A program made the translations under genes and the position numbers. From Gentiana macrophylla (Eukaryota > Streptophyta > Magnoliopsida > Gentianales > Gentianaceae), in contig CM047806.1 of the NCBI GenBank assembly GCA_026214975.1, forward strand, positions 99,161,811 to 99,225,810: DNA of 64,000 nucleotides. Direction: 5' to 3'. Below are positions 11,541-20,299 of this stretch, one piece after another. Under the pieces are notes generated by a model. It worked only from the letters and a program-made list of their open reading frames with translations, was not told where the DNA came from and did not search any database. The number at the start of each line of letters is the position of its first letter. The stretch's first letter is position 1.

Positions 11541-13123
11541 AATTAGAATGGCCCAAATGATGGACATGGCTGTTGACACGTGAGATAAAAACACAAAAGG
11601 CCCAAGACTTTGATCTGCTAATAAATGTACACAGGGTCAGATCCAGAATTCAGTGGGTCCGTAAATTTTATACGAAATAAATTTCTATTTACGGAGTCCG
11701 AAATATTTTATTTTAGATAAATAAAAATATGTTTTCTTTTCGACGGGTGCATGCATCCCAATTTGGTATATGTGTATCTCCCCTTGCATATGGTGTATTC
11801 GGTTTGATTCGGTACGGTTAGTGACTGTATTGAAACCAAATCGAAAATTTAAATTACAAAACTAAAGCAAAACCGAACCATTTGTTTTAGTTAACCAAAT
11901 TAAATCGAACCACAGTGTAGAGTTTGTTTCTTTCAGTCGATCAAAACCGAAATTAATTTATACAATTCTATTCATTTATAACGGTTCGGTTTTTTAATTC
12001 GGTAATAAATGGTTCAATTATGAACAATTTTTCATGAACAATCATAATATTTTGATTATAAAAACTATTTATACATGTAGGATATAAACAGTTTGGTAAC
12101 AGTTTTTTATTCCGTATAGTTTCGGTTGAGTTTCTATTTGGTCCGGTTATGGATATTATGTAGGAAGATATCCGTAACTGAACCAAAAATTGCATTTCTT
12201 TATATTACTAACCGAAATCAAATTAGGAAAAAGTATTAACCCCATAGCCCTTGTTTGGTTTGGGACTAGGTTGATCCATTTGGATCCCAAACCAATATTT
12301 TATTCACCCCACTAACTTATTTATTATTATTTTATTAATTCTATTATTTTATTATAAATTCTTTCATCAATCAATCAACATCAACAAATAAAATAATATT
12401 AATCCATCACTTTATACACTCATTATACTATTTAACCATTACTTTTTCAATATAATATTTCAAATCAACAATCATTACTTTAACTACACAAATTTCAATA
12501 CAACTTTTCAACTTTATCATCATTACTTCACTATATTTTATAATTCTTTCTCTTTCTTGGATCCAAATGGATCCAGTCAGTCCGAAACCAAACAAAAGTT
12601 TGGAACAATTTTTGAATAAATCGTATCCGTTGTACGGCCTTACCCATACAAAAGTCAAATCCAAAAACAATAATATGTGTTTTTGTAAATAAATAAATAA
12701 AACGATTCTAAAAATAAATAAAACAATAATATGTGTATGCAGATGTTAAAGAATGGTCTTTGTACCTGTAACTTCGTCCAACATTAGGAAAGGATCAAGA
12801 AACTTCAGCTCAGGCCTGTGGTTCGGGTCGGTAGAAAAAAAAAAAAAAAAACACTGAATCTGAAATCCACCGAAATTCTAAAATGAAAACTGAATCGAAA
12901 TACAAAAGTTTTACCGTCCAATGCTTCTCCGAACGACAGCACCAACCCCTTCACTTTGTGAATGAGCCAAAACTTTTTTGACAACAATTCTTGGCTGGTC
13001 AAACCCAAACCCACCACCACTTTGATTTGAAGAAGCAGACATGATCTTCCTCAAAATACAAGATTCCACCCTTTTTGGTGCTACGAAATTCAACTGTAAA
13101 TTTCTCGACAAACTTCCTATCAT
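1..13123 (-). CDS. PRN: Pirin-like protein gene, copy 1 (partial; exons 1-5)
   Basis: Pirins are cupin-fold, iron-binding proteins; plant members are linked to seed germination and flavonol-related regulation (family knowledge). Five exons read on the minus strand: 12915-13042 (or from 13123), 12766-12815, 10828-10866, 366-394 and 200-262. All have GT donors and AG acceptors and join in frame with no stop. Exon 3 carries FPDHPHR, whose two histidines are metal ligands in pirins; exon 4 completes [11 protein letters not shown]; exon 5 reads [17 protein letters not shown]. Exons 6-7 (HSEMP and the C-terminal half) would lie left of base 1. Intron 3 is about 10.4 kb because of a Ty3/gypsy insertion. 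The same exon structure, with far shorter introns, is seen in copy 2 at 27189-30199. What is visible looks coding-competent; whether the gene is complete cannot be seen here. Confidence 0.85.
200..262 (-). CDS. PRN: Pirin copy 1, exon 5 (63 nt)
   Basis: Encodes 21 residues, [20 protein letters not shown] plus Q, with acceptor ATTTAG and donor GTGAATC. The length and phase equal copy 2 exon 5 (28689-28751). Confidence 0.82.
366..394 (-). CDS. PRN: Pirin copy 1, exon 4 (29 nt)
   Basis: Encodes [10 protein letters not shown] across the splice from exon 3, with acceptor TTACAG and donor GTCTTG. It is separated from exon 3 by the gypsy insertion, yet both splice sites are intact. Confidence 0.8.
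535..664 (+). repeat. 5' LTR remnant of the chromovirus, with hairpin
   Basis: Bases 618-664 (CGGATAAGGACACAGTGTCC onward to GGGCGTCACA) match the end of the 3' LTR at 10573-10608. Bases 551-586 and 601-637 form an inverted repeat of about 36 bp arms around a 14 bp loop. The 3' LTR end shows a weaker version of the same fold (about 10508-10580). Some 1.9 kb of the 5' LTR is missing. Confidence 0.65.
667..678 (+). promoter_or_regulatory. Primer binding site of the chromovirus
   Basis: TGGTATCCAAGG directly follows the LTR end and resembles the plant initiator-methionine primer site TGGTATCAGAGC, with changes. It fixes the LTR boundary at about 664. Confidence 0.55.
955..3039 (+). pseudogene. 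gag region of the chromovirus
   Basis: Bases about 1000-1520 encode a Pro/Tyr/His-rich low-complexity stretch typical of gag N-termini. The capsid-like gag domain begins near 2195 ([20 protein letters not shown]) and continues through 2497-2838 ([17 protein letters not shown]). A zinc knuckle, [14 protein letters not shown], lies at about 2858-2901 with C-x2-C-x4-H-x4-C spacing. Several stops and shifts break the frame. Bases 1660-2150 show no recognisable gag similarity and may be diverged gag or inserted sequence. Confidence 0.72.
3052..3470 (+). pseudogene. Retropepsin region of the chromovirus
   Basis: [20 protein letters not shown] (about 3149-3208) matches the DTGASHSF-type active-site stretch, but the catalytic Asp is replaced. 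Downstream, 3340-3400 reads [19 protein letters not shown], the usual DVILGMDWL segment before RT. Confidence 0.7.
3580..4560 (+). pseudogene. Reverse transcriptase of the chromovirus
   Basis: Conserved blocks in order are [13 protein letters not shown] near 3710, [15 protein letters not shown] near 3835, [14 protein letters not shown] near 3970, and [15 protein letters not shown] at about 4138-4182. The last holds the F-x-D-D catalytic box with its first Asp changed to Asn. A connection block follows near 4390 ([13 protein letters not shown]). Frameshifts and stops separate the blocks. Confidence 0.8.
4570..6460 (+). pseudogene. RNase H of the chromovirus, split by an insertion
   Basis: The first half (4585-4760) reads [20 protein letters not shown] and [18 protein letters not shown]. 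The second half resumes at about 6238 (NMRQRRW, then [16 protein letters not shown]), ending the RNase H domain. Bases 4785-6236 between them are foreign. Confidence 0.75.
4785..6236 (+). mobile_element. ~1.45 kb LTR-like insertion in RNase H
   Basis: The block interrupts a domain that is otherwise contiguous. It has no coding capacity. A TATA-like CTATAAATAAGAG lies at about 5170 and a polyadenylation-like AATAAAAG at about 5256, the order expected of an LTR U3-R. Near its right end GGGATTCGACCTTG (6117-6130) resembles a stretch I recall from long plant LTR elements. The edges read ACGACATTAACAT on the left and GCAACAATTAAACAT on the right, perhaps a diverged target duplication. It could be a solo LTR or a non-autonomous element. 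Confidence 0.5.
6477..6790 (+). pseudogene. Integrase zinc-binding (HHCC) part of the chromovirus
   Basis: [20 protein letters not shown] and [10 protein letters not shown] match the integrase N-terminal block. The following Tyr-Trp-Trp and C-x2-C parts are visible after a frameshift (CDTCQK near 6748-6771). The MITE at 6800 ends this segment. Confidence 0.72.
6800..7365. mobile_element. CCGAACC-rich MITE, 566 bp, in integrase
   Basis: Terminal inverted repeats are GGGGTGTACACGG and CCGTGTACACCCC, with TA on both outer sides (6798-6799 and 7366-7367). The interior is made of TTCGGTTCGG / CCGAACCGAA repeats with self-complementary halves. Removing it restores the integrase linker. Related copies occur at 11793-12240 and 13690-13895, and possibly at 23944. 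There is no coding capacity. Confidence 0.82.
7370..8100 (+). pseudogene. Integrase catalytic core of the chromovirus
   Basis: [18 protein letters not shown] carries the first catalytic Asp, and [13 protein letters not shown] the second. The third acidic residue is lost: [12 protein letters not shown] has Lys where Glu is expected. [20 protein letters not shown] follows (7815-7870). Several frameshifts occur. Confidence 0.82.
8110..8470 (+). pseudogene. Integrase C-terminus and chromodomain
   Basis: [13 protein letters not shown] and [19 protein letters not shown] are the linker and start of the chromodomain, followed after a stop by [11 protein letters not shown]-terminal chromodomain marks the chromovirus branch, whose integrases are directed to heterochromatin (family knowledge). 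LNFEDKI lies at the pol 3' end, as in Tekay-type elements. Confidence 0.78.
8500..8512 (+). promoter_or_regulatory. Polypurine tract of the chromovirus
   Basis: AAGGGTGGAGGGA immediately precedes TATAACACCCCGAG, a slightly changed form of the TGTAACACCCC start common in Tekay-type LTRs. Confidence 0.7.
8513..10608 (+). repeat. 3' LTR of the chromovirus (~2.1 kb)
   Basis: Starts at TATAACACCCCGAG after the purine tract. It ends near ACGTCAGA, matching the 5' remnant end. There is no gene inside; short open frames at 9207-9615 are GC-rich low complexity. Confidence 0.72.
9265..9322. repeat. 22 bp tandem repeat, 2.6 copies, inside the LTR
   Basis: The unit begins GACGTGCGCCCGACAGGAGC, with starts at 9265, 9287 and 9309 (the last partial). 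Weaker GTGYGCCTG variants continue to about 9470. Confidence 0.8.
10609..10720 (-). mobile_element. Fragment of an AGGGATAG-type MITE
   Basis: The segment from GAATAGTG to TTTTAGGGATA is the reverse complement of 17112-17206, sharing the CTATTGACCCTAAAA and GAGGTATTTGA blocks. It abuts the end of the gypsy 3' LTR in intron 3. Confidence 0.6.
10828..10866 (-). CDS. PRN: Pirin copy 1, exon 3 (39 nt, metal-ligand motif)
   Basis: Encodes [12 protein letters not shown] plus the first base of the next glycine codon. The HPH histidines match the pirin metal-binding pair. Donor GTTTGAAT and an acceptor ending CCACAG are conserved in copy 2 (29061-29099). Confidence 0.82.
11793..12240. mobile_element. 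CCGAACC-rich MITE, 3'-truncated
   Basis: The block runs parallel to the element at 6800 (TTCGGTACGGTTAGTGACTG near the start; ATTACTAACCGAAATCAAAT near the end). It has lost the right terminal repeat and is more diverged. Confidence 0.65.
12250..12599. mobile_element. MITE with TTGTTTGGTT termini (~350 bp)
   Basis: The left end TTGTTTGGTTTGGGACTAGG and right end (reverse complement) TTTGTTTGGTTTCGGACTGA continue into GATCCATTTGGATCC on both sides, giving ~38 bp inverted repeats. The interior is AT-rich and non-coding. The type resembles PIF/Harbinger-like MITEs; the family is inferred. Confidence 0.72.
12766..12815 (-). CDS. PRN: Pirin copy 1, exon 2 (50 nt)
   Basis: Encodes [16 protein letters not shown] between an acceptor ending CACAG and donor GTACAAAG. 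It joins exon 1 through a split CGG codon. The length equals exon 2 of copy 2. Confidence 0.82.
12915..13123 (-). CDS. PRN: Pirin copy 1, exon 1 with N-terminal extension
   Basis: The pirin body starts at MSASSNQ (ATG at 13042-13040) and runs to VVRRSIG, with donor GTAAAAC just below 12915. The frame stays open upstream to an ATG at 13123-13121, adding 27 residues that begin [13 protein letters not shown]. The same upstream reading, beginning MIGSVSRNFLLNF, exists in copy 2 with an in-frame 24 nt length difference. That suggests the extension is translated. It is basic and hydroxyl-rich, compatible with an organelle-targeting peptide (inference). Confidence 0.75.
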
Positions 13124-13360
13124 AAAAAAAGAAAGCACAGTAGCCGTCTGCAATTGTGTGGGTTTTTTTTTGTTTTTCCTTTGAGATGAATACGCGCGTG
13201 ATTGACAACGAATCCCAACTAAATGTATTTGACAATTTTTAAAGACGTGGATGCACTGACTGCGAAGATTCTGATAATGGAAAAATATTAGCAGGTGGGG
13301 CCATGACCTTTGCCATTTTGAACTGACTATCTGATGACGCCATACCCATGTCATGATGAT
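13124..13360 (-). promoter_or_regulatory. 5' flank of pirin copy 1, shared with copy 2
   Basis: 13200-13360 aligns with 30248-30424 (blocks AAGATTCTGATAATGG, ATATTAGCAGGTGGG, GATGACGCCATACCCATGTC). It is therefore the ancestral promoter or 5' leader area, retained in both duplicates. It is cut at 13360 by the 13 kb insertion. Confidence 0.6.
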
Positions 13361-13689
13361 GGCAAAATTGTATTTTTTGTCATGTAACTGCACATGTTTT
13401 TAAATTTAGTCATGATTTTAATTCGATTACAAATTTGTCTTATAAGTCGTTTTTTATTTTATTTATAAAATTGGTCATGTTCGTCGGAAATTCTAACTAG
13501 GCTTATTTTTCTAACCAAATGTGATGATCGTGTCCATGTGAGCAATGATTTTGACAACAAATAAAGTCGGAACAAGAAACATTTTTCTTTGGGTCATACA
13601 ACTAAACAAAAATCTCAAATCCAAAACAAACAATTTGAACTAACAAGTTGGACCTAATAATTCTCAGGACTTACGACCTCTGAAATTTA

Positions 13690-13895
13690 GGGGTGTAAAT
13701 AGTCCAGTATATATGTTCAGTATTTTGTAATTTTTTTTAACCGAATTGTTTCAACGGTTTTTTAAATTTCAAAATCAAATTGGATTGGAATCACCAATGC
13801 AACCAACTCAACAGTCCAACTGCAGTTAGTCGATTTCCAGTCCGGTTTGATCCATTTCAATCAGTTAGTCCGGCTTTCCAAATCCTCTACGCCCC
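13690..13895. mobile_element. 206 bp MITE with TAGGGGTG termini
   Basis: Ends are GGGGTGTAAATAG and CTACGCCCC, flanked by TA on both sides. The interior holds AACCGAATTG and CCGGTTTGATCC motifs. It is probably the same superfamily as the element at 6800. Confidence 0.68.
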
Positions 13896-13940
13896 TACTG
13901 AAAACTGCCACTATTTACTCAACCTATGTTCTTAATAACG

Positions 13941-15524
13941 GAAAATACTTGCCTAGGAAGTCCATAATGCGGACTTTTATTTACCCGATAAGTTTTCTAC
14001 TCTACTTTCAAGGATGTCAGGTGGCTTTTGTTTTTACCTTTTTTGTTTTCTATTAGTGAAAAGATTATATAGTTCCCAACTTCAAAAAATAAAATCAGCC
14101 ATCACACCAACAACTCCACATGATTTATTATCTCAAGGTATAAATGAATGCAATCCTATAATTGTTTGATGCGCAAATACTTTTGTGGACATTTGGTATT
14201 CATAATAATGATGTGATTGTGTGGCTACTTCATCGACGAAACATATAGACACAGACTCTTCTAATAGTGATGTGCATTTGAATTTGTTCTCGTCACCGAC
14301 AGAAGCCCTTCACCAACTAGGTGAGATTGGACACACCTATACTATATGAACATAGTTCACATGCTTATACATACAAAGAAAACCTCAAATATCAACATTG
14401 CACTTTGTTTCATTGATCATAGTTTTTGTATTGTCAGACGAAAACTTGGTCGATGTTCACATAGCCCTCGATGACTCTATTGTACGGTTGGAAGTGGAGC
14501 ATACTCTTCCAGTGTTACGTAATACTAATACATACGAAGTTGATCCTATTGGTATCATATATATGATGTTCAGACATTTTTTTGTACCAACAATAATCAC
14601 ACTTATTGTCCATCATTTATAGTTGCAGGCCTAACGTTTATTTATGCTAAGATCCATGGAACACAATTCTTTAATTAGTATTTGCCAAAATATGCTCTGT
14701 ATTCATTCATCGTCTTTTATGAAATGTCAGAAAATAACTTGATCAATGTCCAAGTAGCCATTGATGCTTATCATGTACATCCGAATGCAGTGCATCCTGC
14801 ATACAAAATCGATTCAACCTACCGGTATCGATATGTCATCATCATAGCAATATATCTTTACTTTACTTAGTATTCATTATTTATAGTTGCAAACCTTCGA
14901 TTTATATATGCTTAGATTAATGGAACATAATTTCCTAATGATCAAATCTTTATTGTTCGTCTTTTGCGTATTAAACAATGTCGTTGTTTCATTTACGTTT
15001 TGTTGTGGAAACATATGAGCAAGACAAGACATTTCATTTGTCTTTCTATCGCCGCTTAATGATTACGAATGCCACAAGTTATTCATTATGCTATCCTTTT
15101 ATTTTGTATAATCTAAGCATCCGCGTGATGCGCATGATTGTTATTTGTTAACTAGTGAAAATATAGGAATAATATACGGTATGTATATATGTACATTGCA
15201 CGGGATATGTGAATATACTATGAAATAAAATTTCGTATAATATTGTATGAAAATATATTGAGTTTGATAGTTTATCCTCTATTTAGTAATATTCAATTTC
15301 CACCTCCACACACAAACTCTTAAATTGTGCAAATTTTAAATATGGTCTATGATAAATCTGATTTGATGATCCCGACGAAATAAAGAAAATTAGAGATTGA
15401 AAAAAACTACCACATTGTATTTTTATTCGGTAAAAATGGTGACATCCTTGGAAAGTGCCGTACAAAACTCGTGGCTGTAAATACAAGTCCGCATCGTTGA
15501 CTTCCTAGGCAAGTATTTCCCCGG
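13941..15524. mobile_element. 1.58 kb element with ~95 bp terminal inverted repeats
   Basis: Both ends (the right one in reverse complement) read AAATACTTGCCTAGGAAGTC, then ATGCGGACTT, TATTTAC and AAGGATGTCA, alignable for ~95 bp (13941-14040 and 15425-15524). Long TIRs suggest a Mutator-like or foldback element. Flanks CTTAATAAC and GGAATAAGA share only AATAA, so the target duplication is unclear. The interior has a diverged internal duplication (14440-14960) and no transposase. Confidence 0.7.
14440..14960 (+). repeat. Diverged ~265 bp tandem duplication with two related short reading frames
   Basis: 14440-14700 and 14725-14960 align. Shared DNA includes TTTATAGTTGCA, TATGCT(T)AGAT and TGGAACA(C/T)AAT. 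The translated segments SDENLVDVHIALDD and SENNLINVQVAIDA are similar. I cannot assign a family; it may be a captured host fragment. Confidence 0.5.
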
Positions 15525-15689
15525 AATAAGACCCAAATCACAAAAAATTTGCAAAACCTCGTCCTAGACCTTTATTGAACACCAAACAACAACAACGTAC
15601 AACCAAAAAAAAAATGAAACCCAGAACAAAAATTCATATCGAAGACCTCAACTAGGCTCCCTCGACAAACTAAATGCAAAATTATTCAC

Positions 15690-17290
15690 AATAATCGTGA
15701 ACTCGAGCATTAGATCAAAGTTCATATACCATATTTTATCTCCACAATAGAGTTAAAATGTGAGGATACAAAAAAAAACACTCACAAATGTCACCCCAAA
15801 TGTAGGTGAACCATACCACCCTTCACATATTTTTATTCATTCTTCCTCTCTTTCTTACAAAAATTAATTTTGAAAAAGTTGTTTATAGTCTATAGATCAA
15901 GAATGAGTAATTTAATAGTGTAAGGATGAAGATAGGGATCTTTGGTGTGAAGATCAATTTAGTTGATGTAAGCAGTGCTGACTCGGGATCCGAGGTAAGG
16001 TGGGACAATAAAAATTTTAAAGAAAAAAAAAAAAATCAAGGGGCAAGAACATGCATACTACATATATATGTAGTGATTTTTTCGGATTGAGGAGAGCGAT
16101 TGCCCCCCTTTAATTGTGTATGTAGCTCACTTACCCATCGTATAAAGTAGGGATATGTATTTTTTAATAGTATTTTTAAGGATAGGGATAGGGACTTTGA
16201 TGCTAAGCATTAGTATCAGCTACTTTATCTTTCAAATTATCCCTACAATATAGTTGAAAAACTAAGAAATGGATAAAATGCTGCTACATCAGTCTCCCTA
16301 TTTTCACCTTACATTGAGGATGATGAACAGTCACACCCTACATCTGAGGTTGTACTGTAGCTATCCCCATAATTATTTTATTGTTTATTTCCCTCCGTTC
16401 CCTCCATACGCCTCTTTCCTCCATTTATCTTTTCCCCAATAGAAAATCACTCTTCTCAGCCAAAAAATTAACTAAATTGCAGATCAATTCATTTTGTTTC
16501 TTAAAAAATCAGAATCCTACTCGATTATTATTGATCAAAAGAGGTAAATTTTCTATTTGTGCTATCTAGGTTTTCATTTTCTTGGTTCCTTGATTAATCC
16601 AAAAATTTTGTCGCTGTGAAATCCCTTGTTTGAGATACATTTTTCTAGTGTTGCTACTATATAGACGAAAATTGATTTTGGTGTGAAGTTTCTGTTTGTT
16701 TGTCTTTTTTTGATTAATTACTTTGATAGTTTAGATTTGTTGTTTGGTTGAAAAAAAAAAACGGACAGGAGAGGGCCTGAGTTCATGTTTACTCGGTTAA
16801 ATTTGTTATTTTCCTGGTTGGAATTGTCATTCAGGTCTATGGATATCCTATGATTGAAGCATTCCAGATGAGGTTTTGATGTTTGCTTTCACAAGAGTTT
16901 ATTTTCTGAAGTCTATTGGGTTGAGTCTTCATGATATAGTTGAAGTGGGTATCCGAGACACGATATCGTTTCAATCCTTTTTTGTTTACTTTTGAAAAAA
17001 ATTGTTTATAGTTAAAGAATTAATATTTTAATGTTGTGGGGATAGAGATAGGGATGTTGATTTAGAGTATTCAATTTAGGGCATTCACATCAGAGAAAGT
17101 CTATCCGGTGCTCTATCCCTAAAATAAAGATAAAAAGTGGAAACTTCCTCAAATACCTCCACAATGAAGCCTCATCCCTATTTACTTTTAGGGTCAATGA
17201 ATAGTGTATATCCTATTTATGGAGCACTATCTCTATTTTAATGGAATTTGGTACAAAGATAGGGATATGGATGTTGTTTCCATGATAAAA
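15690..17290. repeat. Cluster of AGGGATAG-type MITEs
   Basis: At least three related ends occur: AAGATAGGGATCTTTGG (15929), GATAGGGATAGGGACTTTG (16181) and GATAGAGATAGGGATGTTG (17042). A fuller copy lies at about 17085-17280 (GGGCATTCACATCAGAG start). The blocks at 15866 and 16993 share TTGTTTATAGT(C/T). Bases 16380-16580 look like a pyrimidine-rich 5' leader with a splice-donor-like AGGTAAAT, possibly a captured gene fragment. No gene is called. Confidence 0.55.
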
Positions 17291-17299
17291 AGCACCTCA

Positions 17300-17924
17300 A
17301 GCTTGTGATATGACAAGAGTAAGACAAGATATTTGAGAAAATCAGAGAGCTCGCCTACGGAAAATCAAGGCTAGTAATCGCATTAAGTAAGGATCTTATG
17401 GAGGAATTTTTCCATCGAGTTTTGTCAAAGAGGATTCACCTCAACCAAATCAACATCCATGGCCGGGCAATGACTTTCCTTATCCGGTTGGTTGGACTTC
17501 GTATAATCACCTTGCTTATTAGAGAGGAGGATTGATCCATCTTAAGAATTTTTGTGACCTCAGTCGCTCTAAAGAGGTCCGGTGTCAAGGTTGGTTCGGG
17601 CAACTCAAGCTAGATGTGTTCGTTGGATGGGGTTTATTCTTGGTCAAGTAGATAATCTAGGAGTTTGTGGTGATTATCCGTCATGGTGTCACCGTTATCG
17701 TTTGGAAGATTTAATTTTGTATTGTTGGGTACTCCAAGAAGTTGTTTTTTGGTTAGAGACAGAGGGGGTGGGTCTGCCTCCTTCAGACGAGATTTTCGCC
17801 TAGGAGTTGTTGGATGTGGTTGTCGTCTTGGATTTTACCGCTGTTTTGGCTTGTCCTCGAAGGGATGGAACCGAATTAAATTGCTGTTGGAGGTTCTCAA
17901 CATCTGTCATCTGACATCTTATAC
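17300..17924 (-). pseudogene. Probable L1-type LINE fragment, left of the copia
   Basis: This DNA becomes contiguous with the LINE ORF1 fragment at 22991 when the copia and one target duplication are removed. In reverse complement it has no intact frame. Its identity rests mainly on this continuity. Confidence 0.4.
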
Positions 17925-17929
17925 ATTTG

Positions 17930-18307
17930 TGAAGAGAGTTTGAGAATGTGTTAACACAAGAGTAAACTTCAACTTAGTTTATTCATTGAGTAAAAGGATG
18001 TATAAATAGATACAATTGAGATAGAGAGACTAGCTAGCTAGCTTCAAGTGCCACTTGAGTATGTAGATGTGGGCGGCAAGCATGCAAAAGTAAAAGTAAA
18101 AGTTATGTCTATGACATAAAGTAAACTAGAGTTTGACATATTAATTGTTTATATGACCCACAATTAATATGTCTTTTACAATTAATTTTACAATTAAATA
18201 AGGTGTACACAATATTATGCACGAAATCTAAGGCTCGGCAATCTGCTGAGCACCTGTTGAAGCCTCGCAGACCGAGTCTCTTGAGTAAGTCGAGTAATAT
18301 TTCCACA
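17930..18307 (-). repeat. 3' LTR of the copia element
   Basis: 378 bp, near-identical to 22604-22985. It is the 3' LTR because the element reads right to left. A purine tract (TTTGAGGGG in reverse complement) borders it at about 18308-18316. Confidence 0.9.
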
Positions 18308-18309
18308 CC

Positions 18310-19190
18310 CCTCAAATCGGGTCAGTATATGTTGATGCACCAAGTTTGCTACTTAGTCTCTTGAACATAAGAGGTGGAATAGCCTTGGTAAGAATATCGC
18401 GATTCGATCTGCTTTGAGGAACATCTTTGGAGTTGAATAATCTTGGCATCAATCTGCTCCTTCGAAAGTGTCTCGTCAATGTCCACATGCTTGGTTTTAT
18501 CATGATGGATGGATCCTCTCGCCATGCATAAAGGTGAATTATTATCACAACAGAGTGTGATAGGTTGCCGATATGGTTCTTTGAAGTTCGAGTTCGGCCA
18601 AGCACTTTTTAGCCATGAGAGCTTCACAAATGCCAAGTACAAGTGCCCTTAGTTCAGCTTCAGCACTGCTTCTTGACACAGTAGGTTGTTTCTTGCTCCT
18701 CCAAGTAACCAGGTTCCCCCATATATATGAGCAATAGCCTGTGGTAGACCTCCTGTCAATGTGACATCCAGCCCAATCAGCATCAGTGTAGACCTTGATT
18801 GATCTATCAGTAGACTTGGTGAAGTGCAGGCCTTGGCCAGGAGTGGATTTTAAATACCTTAGTATCCTATTCACTGCATCCCAATGTTGCTCAGTAGGGC
18901 AATGCATGAATTGACTGACCAGACTGACCCCATATGCAATATCAGGTCTTGTGTGAGAAAGGTATATGAGTTTGCCTACAAGCCTTTGATATTGTTCTTT
19001 CCTCGACAAAGAATGTCACCATGCATGAGGTATGGACCTGGGGTCCTGAGATACAAAGAGTTTGCATCCCAAAGATGCCGTTTCCTTGAAGAGGTCCAGA
19101 CATACTTCTTTGGGAGACCGAAATGCCATTGGTGTTTCTAGCTACTTCCATACCAAGAAAGTACTTGAGGTAGCCGGATCTTTAACTTGG
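18310..19190 (-). pseudogene. Copia RT end and RNase H
   Basis: KEQYQRLVGKLIYLSHTRPD, VYTDADWAGCHIDRRST and VSRSSAEAELRAL (18545-19009) form the RNase H domain. 18349-18642 continues with the CCDNNSPLCMA and TKHVDIDET blocks after a frameshift. Confidence 0.85.
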
Positions 19191-19199
19191 AACACCTTT

Positions 19200-19850
19200 G
19201 CCAAGAGAGTCTTCAAGTTCGGATTTCAAGTAGAGTCTTCCCAGTAAGGATGATATCATCCACATATACAATTAGAATGGACCTCCTGCGGTTGGTTGTC
19301 TTGACAAACATGGTGTGATCGAGTTGCATTGATGATATCCAAGCAGACTTTAACCACAGAGTGAGTTTTCCAAACCAGGCTCTTGGGATTGCTTCAGCCA
19401 TATAGAGATTTCCCGAGTTTGCATACCTTGCCCCGAGTGTGGGATTGACAAAACCAGGAGGTACATTCATATAGACTTCCTCGGTGAGATCACCATTGAG
19501 AAAAGCATTTTGATATCCAATTGGTGTAGAGGCCACCCAGCTTGGACAAACTAGAGAGATCGAGAACCCGGACGGTGTTGAGTTTTGCCACTGGTGCAAA
19601 AGTTTCCTTATAGTCAATACCATAAGTTTGAGTGAATCCCCTTGCTACCAATCGGCTTTGTACTTGTCAATTGTACCATCAAGCATTGTATTTGATAGTG
19701 AATAACCATCTGCAGCCTAATCGCTTTCTTGCCTTTGGGAAGAGTTGTGAGGTCCCAAGTATGATTATCCGGAGAGGCGATCATCTCAGTTTTAACAAAG
19801 AGCCTTCCACTTATCATTTTGAAGGGCCTCACGAATATTTCTAGGGATAG
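19200..19850 (-). pseudogene. Copia reverse transcriptase
   Basis: [20 protein letters not shown] and the catalytic box ILIVYVDDIILTG are read in 19213-19623. The SLYGLKQ-type segment between them is disrupted. Confidence 0.85.
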
Positions 19851-20299
19851 AGTGAGAGTCCAGTCTGTGTAAACATGGCAAAGACAGGAGACAAGCGATC
19901 ATAAGATAAATAAGTATGAATAGAATGATCGGTGCATGATCTTTTCCTTTCCTTAGAGCAATAGTCTCGTCATCAATGTCGATGAAGATCTGGCCGAGGA
20001 TCTGCAGATTCTTTGAGTGTCGGTGGGCTCGGGGAGCGGCGAGGCTCGAGTCGGTTAGTTCTTTGAGGGGATCAAGATCGCCGTGAGTCAAGAGGTCTGG
20101 GGTTCGATCACTTTGAGGCTCGATGAGGTTGCCGAGGTTAAGAGTTTCTTTGAAGGAAGGGTTTAGGTCAATTTCTATCGAGTTTCCATCGATGATCGCC
20201 TCAAGTGGACTTGTCTTGTAGTAGGGAGTCCTTTCAAAAAATTTACATCCATAGAATTATAAAATCTCTTTTCGGAAGGAGAGTAGCACTTGTAACCTT

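Larger units (their letters stand above)
10867..12765 (-). other. Expanded intron 2 of pirin copy 1
   Basis: The ends align with the ~210 bp intron 2 of copy 2. Roughly 1.7 kb of extra sequence includes a 38-base A run (11501-11538) and at least two mobile elements. No exon or gene is visible in the extra DNA. Confidence 0.7.

Noticed and set aside
12911..13393. A single 160-codon minus-strand gene
   Set aside because: Only the part from 13123 downward matches pirin and the paralog. Upstream codons are open by chance and cross the edge of the 13 kb insertion.
17582..17943. Overlapping plus-strand open frames of 73 and 86 codons
   Set aside because: They are antisense to the LINE-derived flank, have no recognisable domain, and the second runs into the copia LTR.
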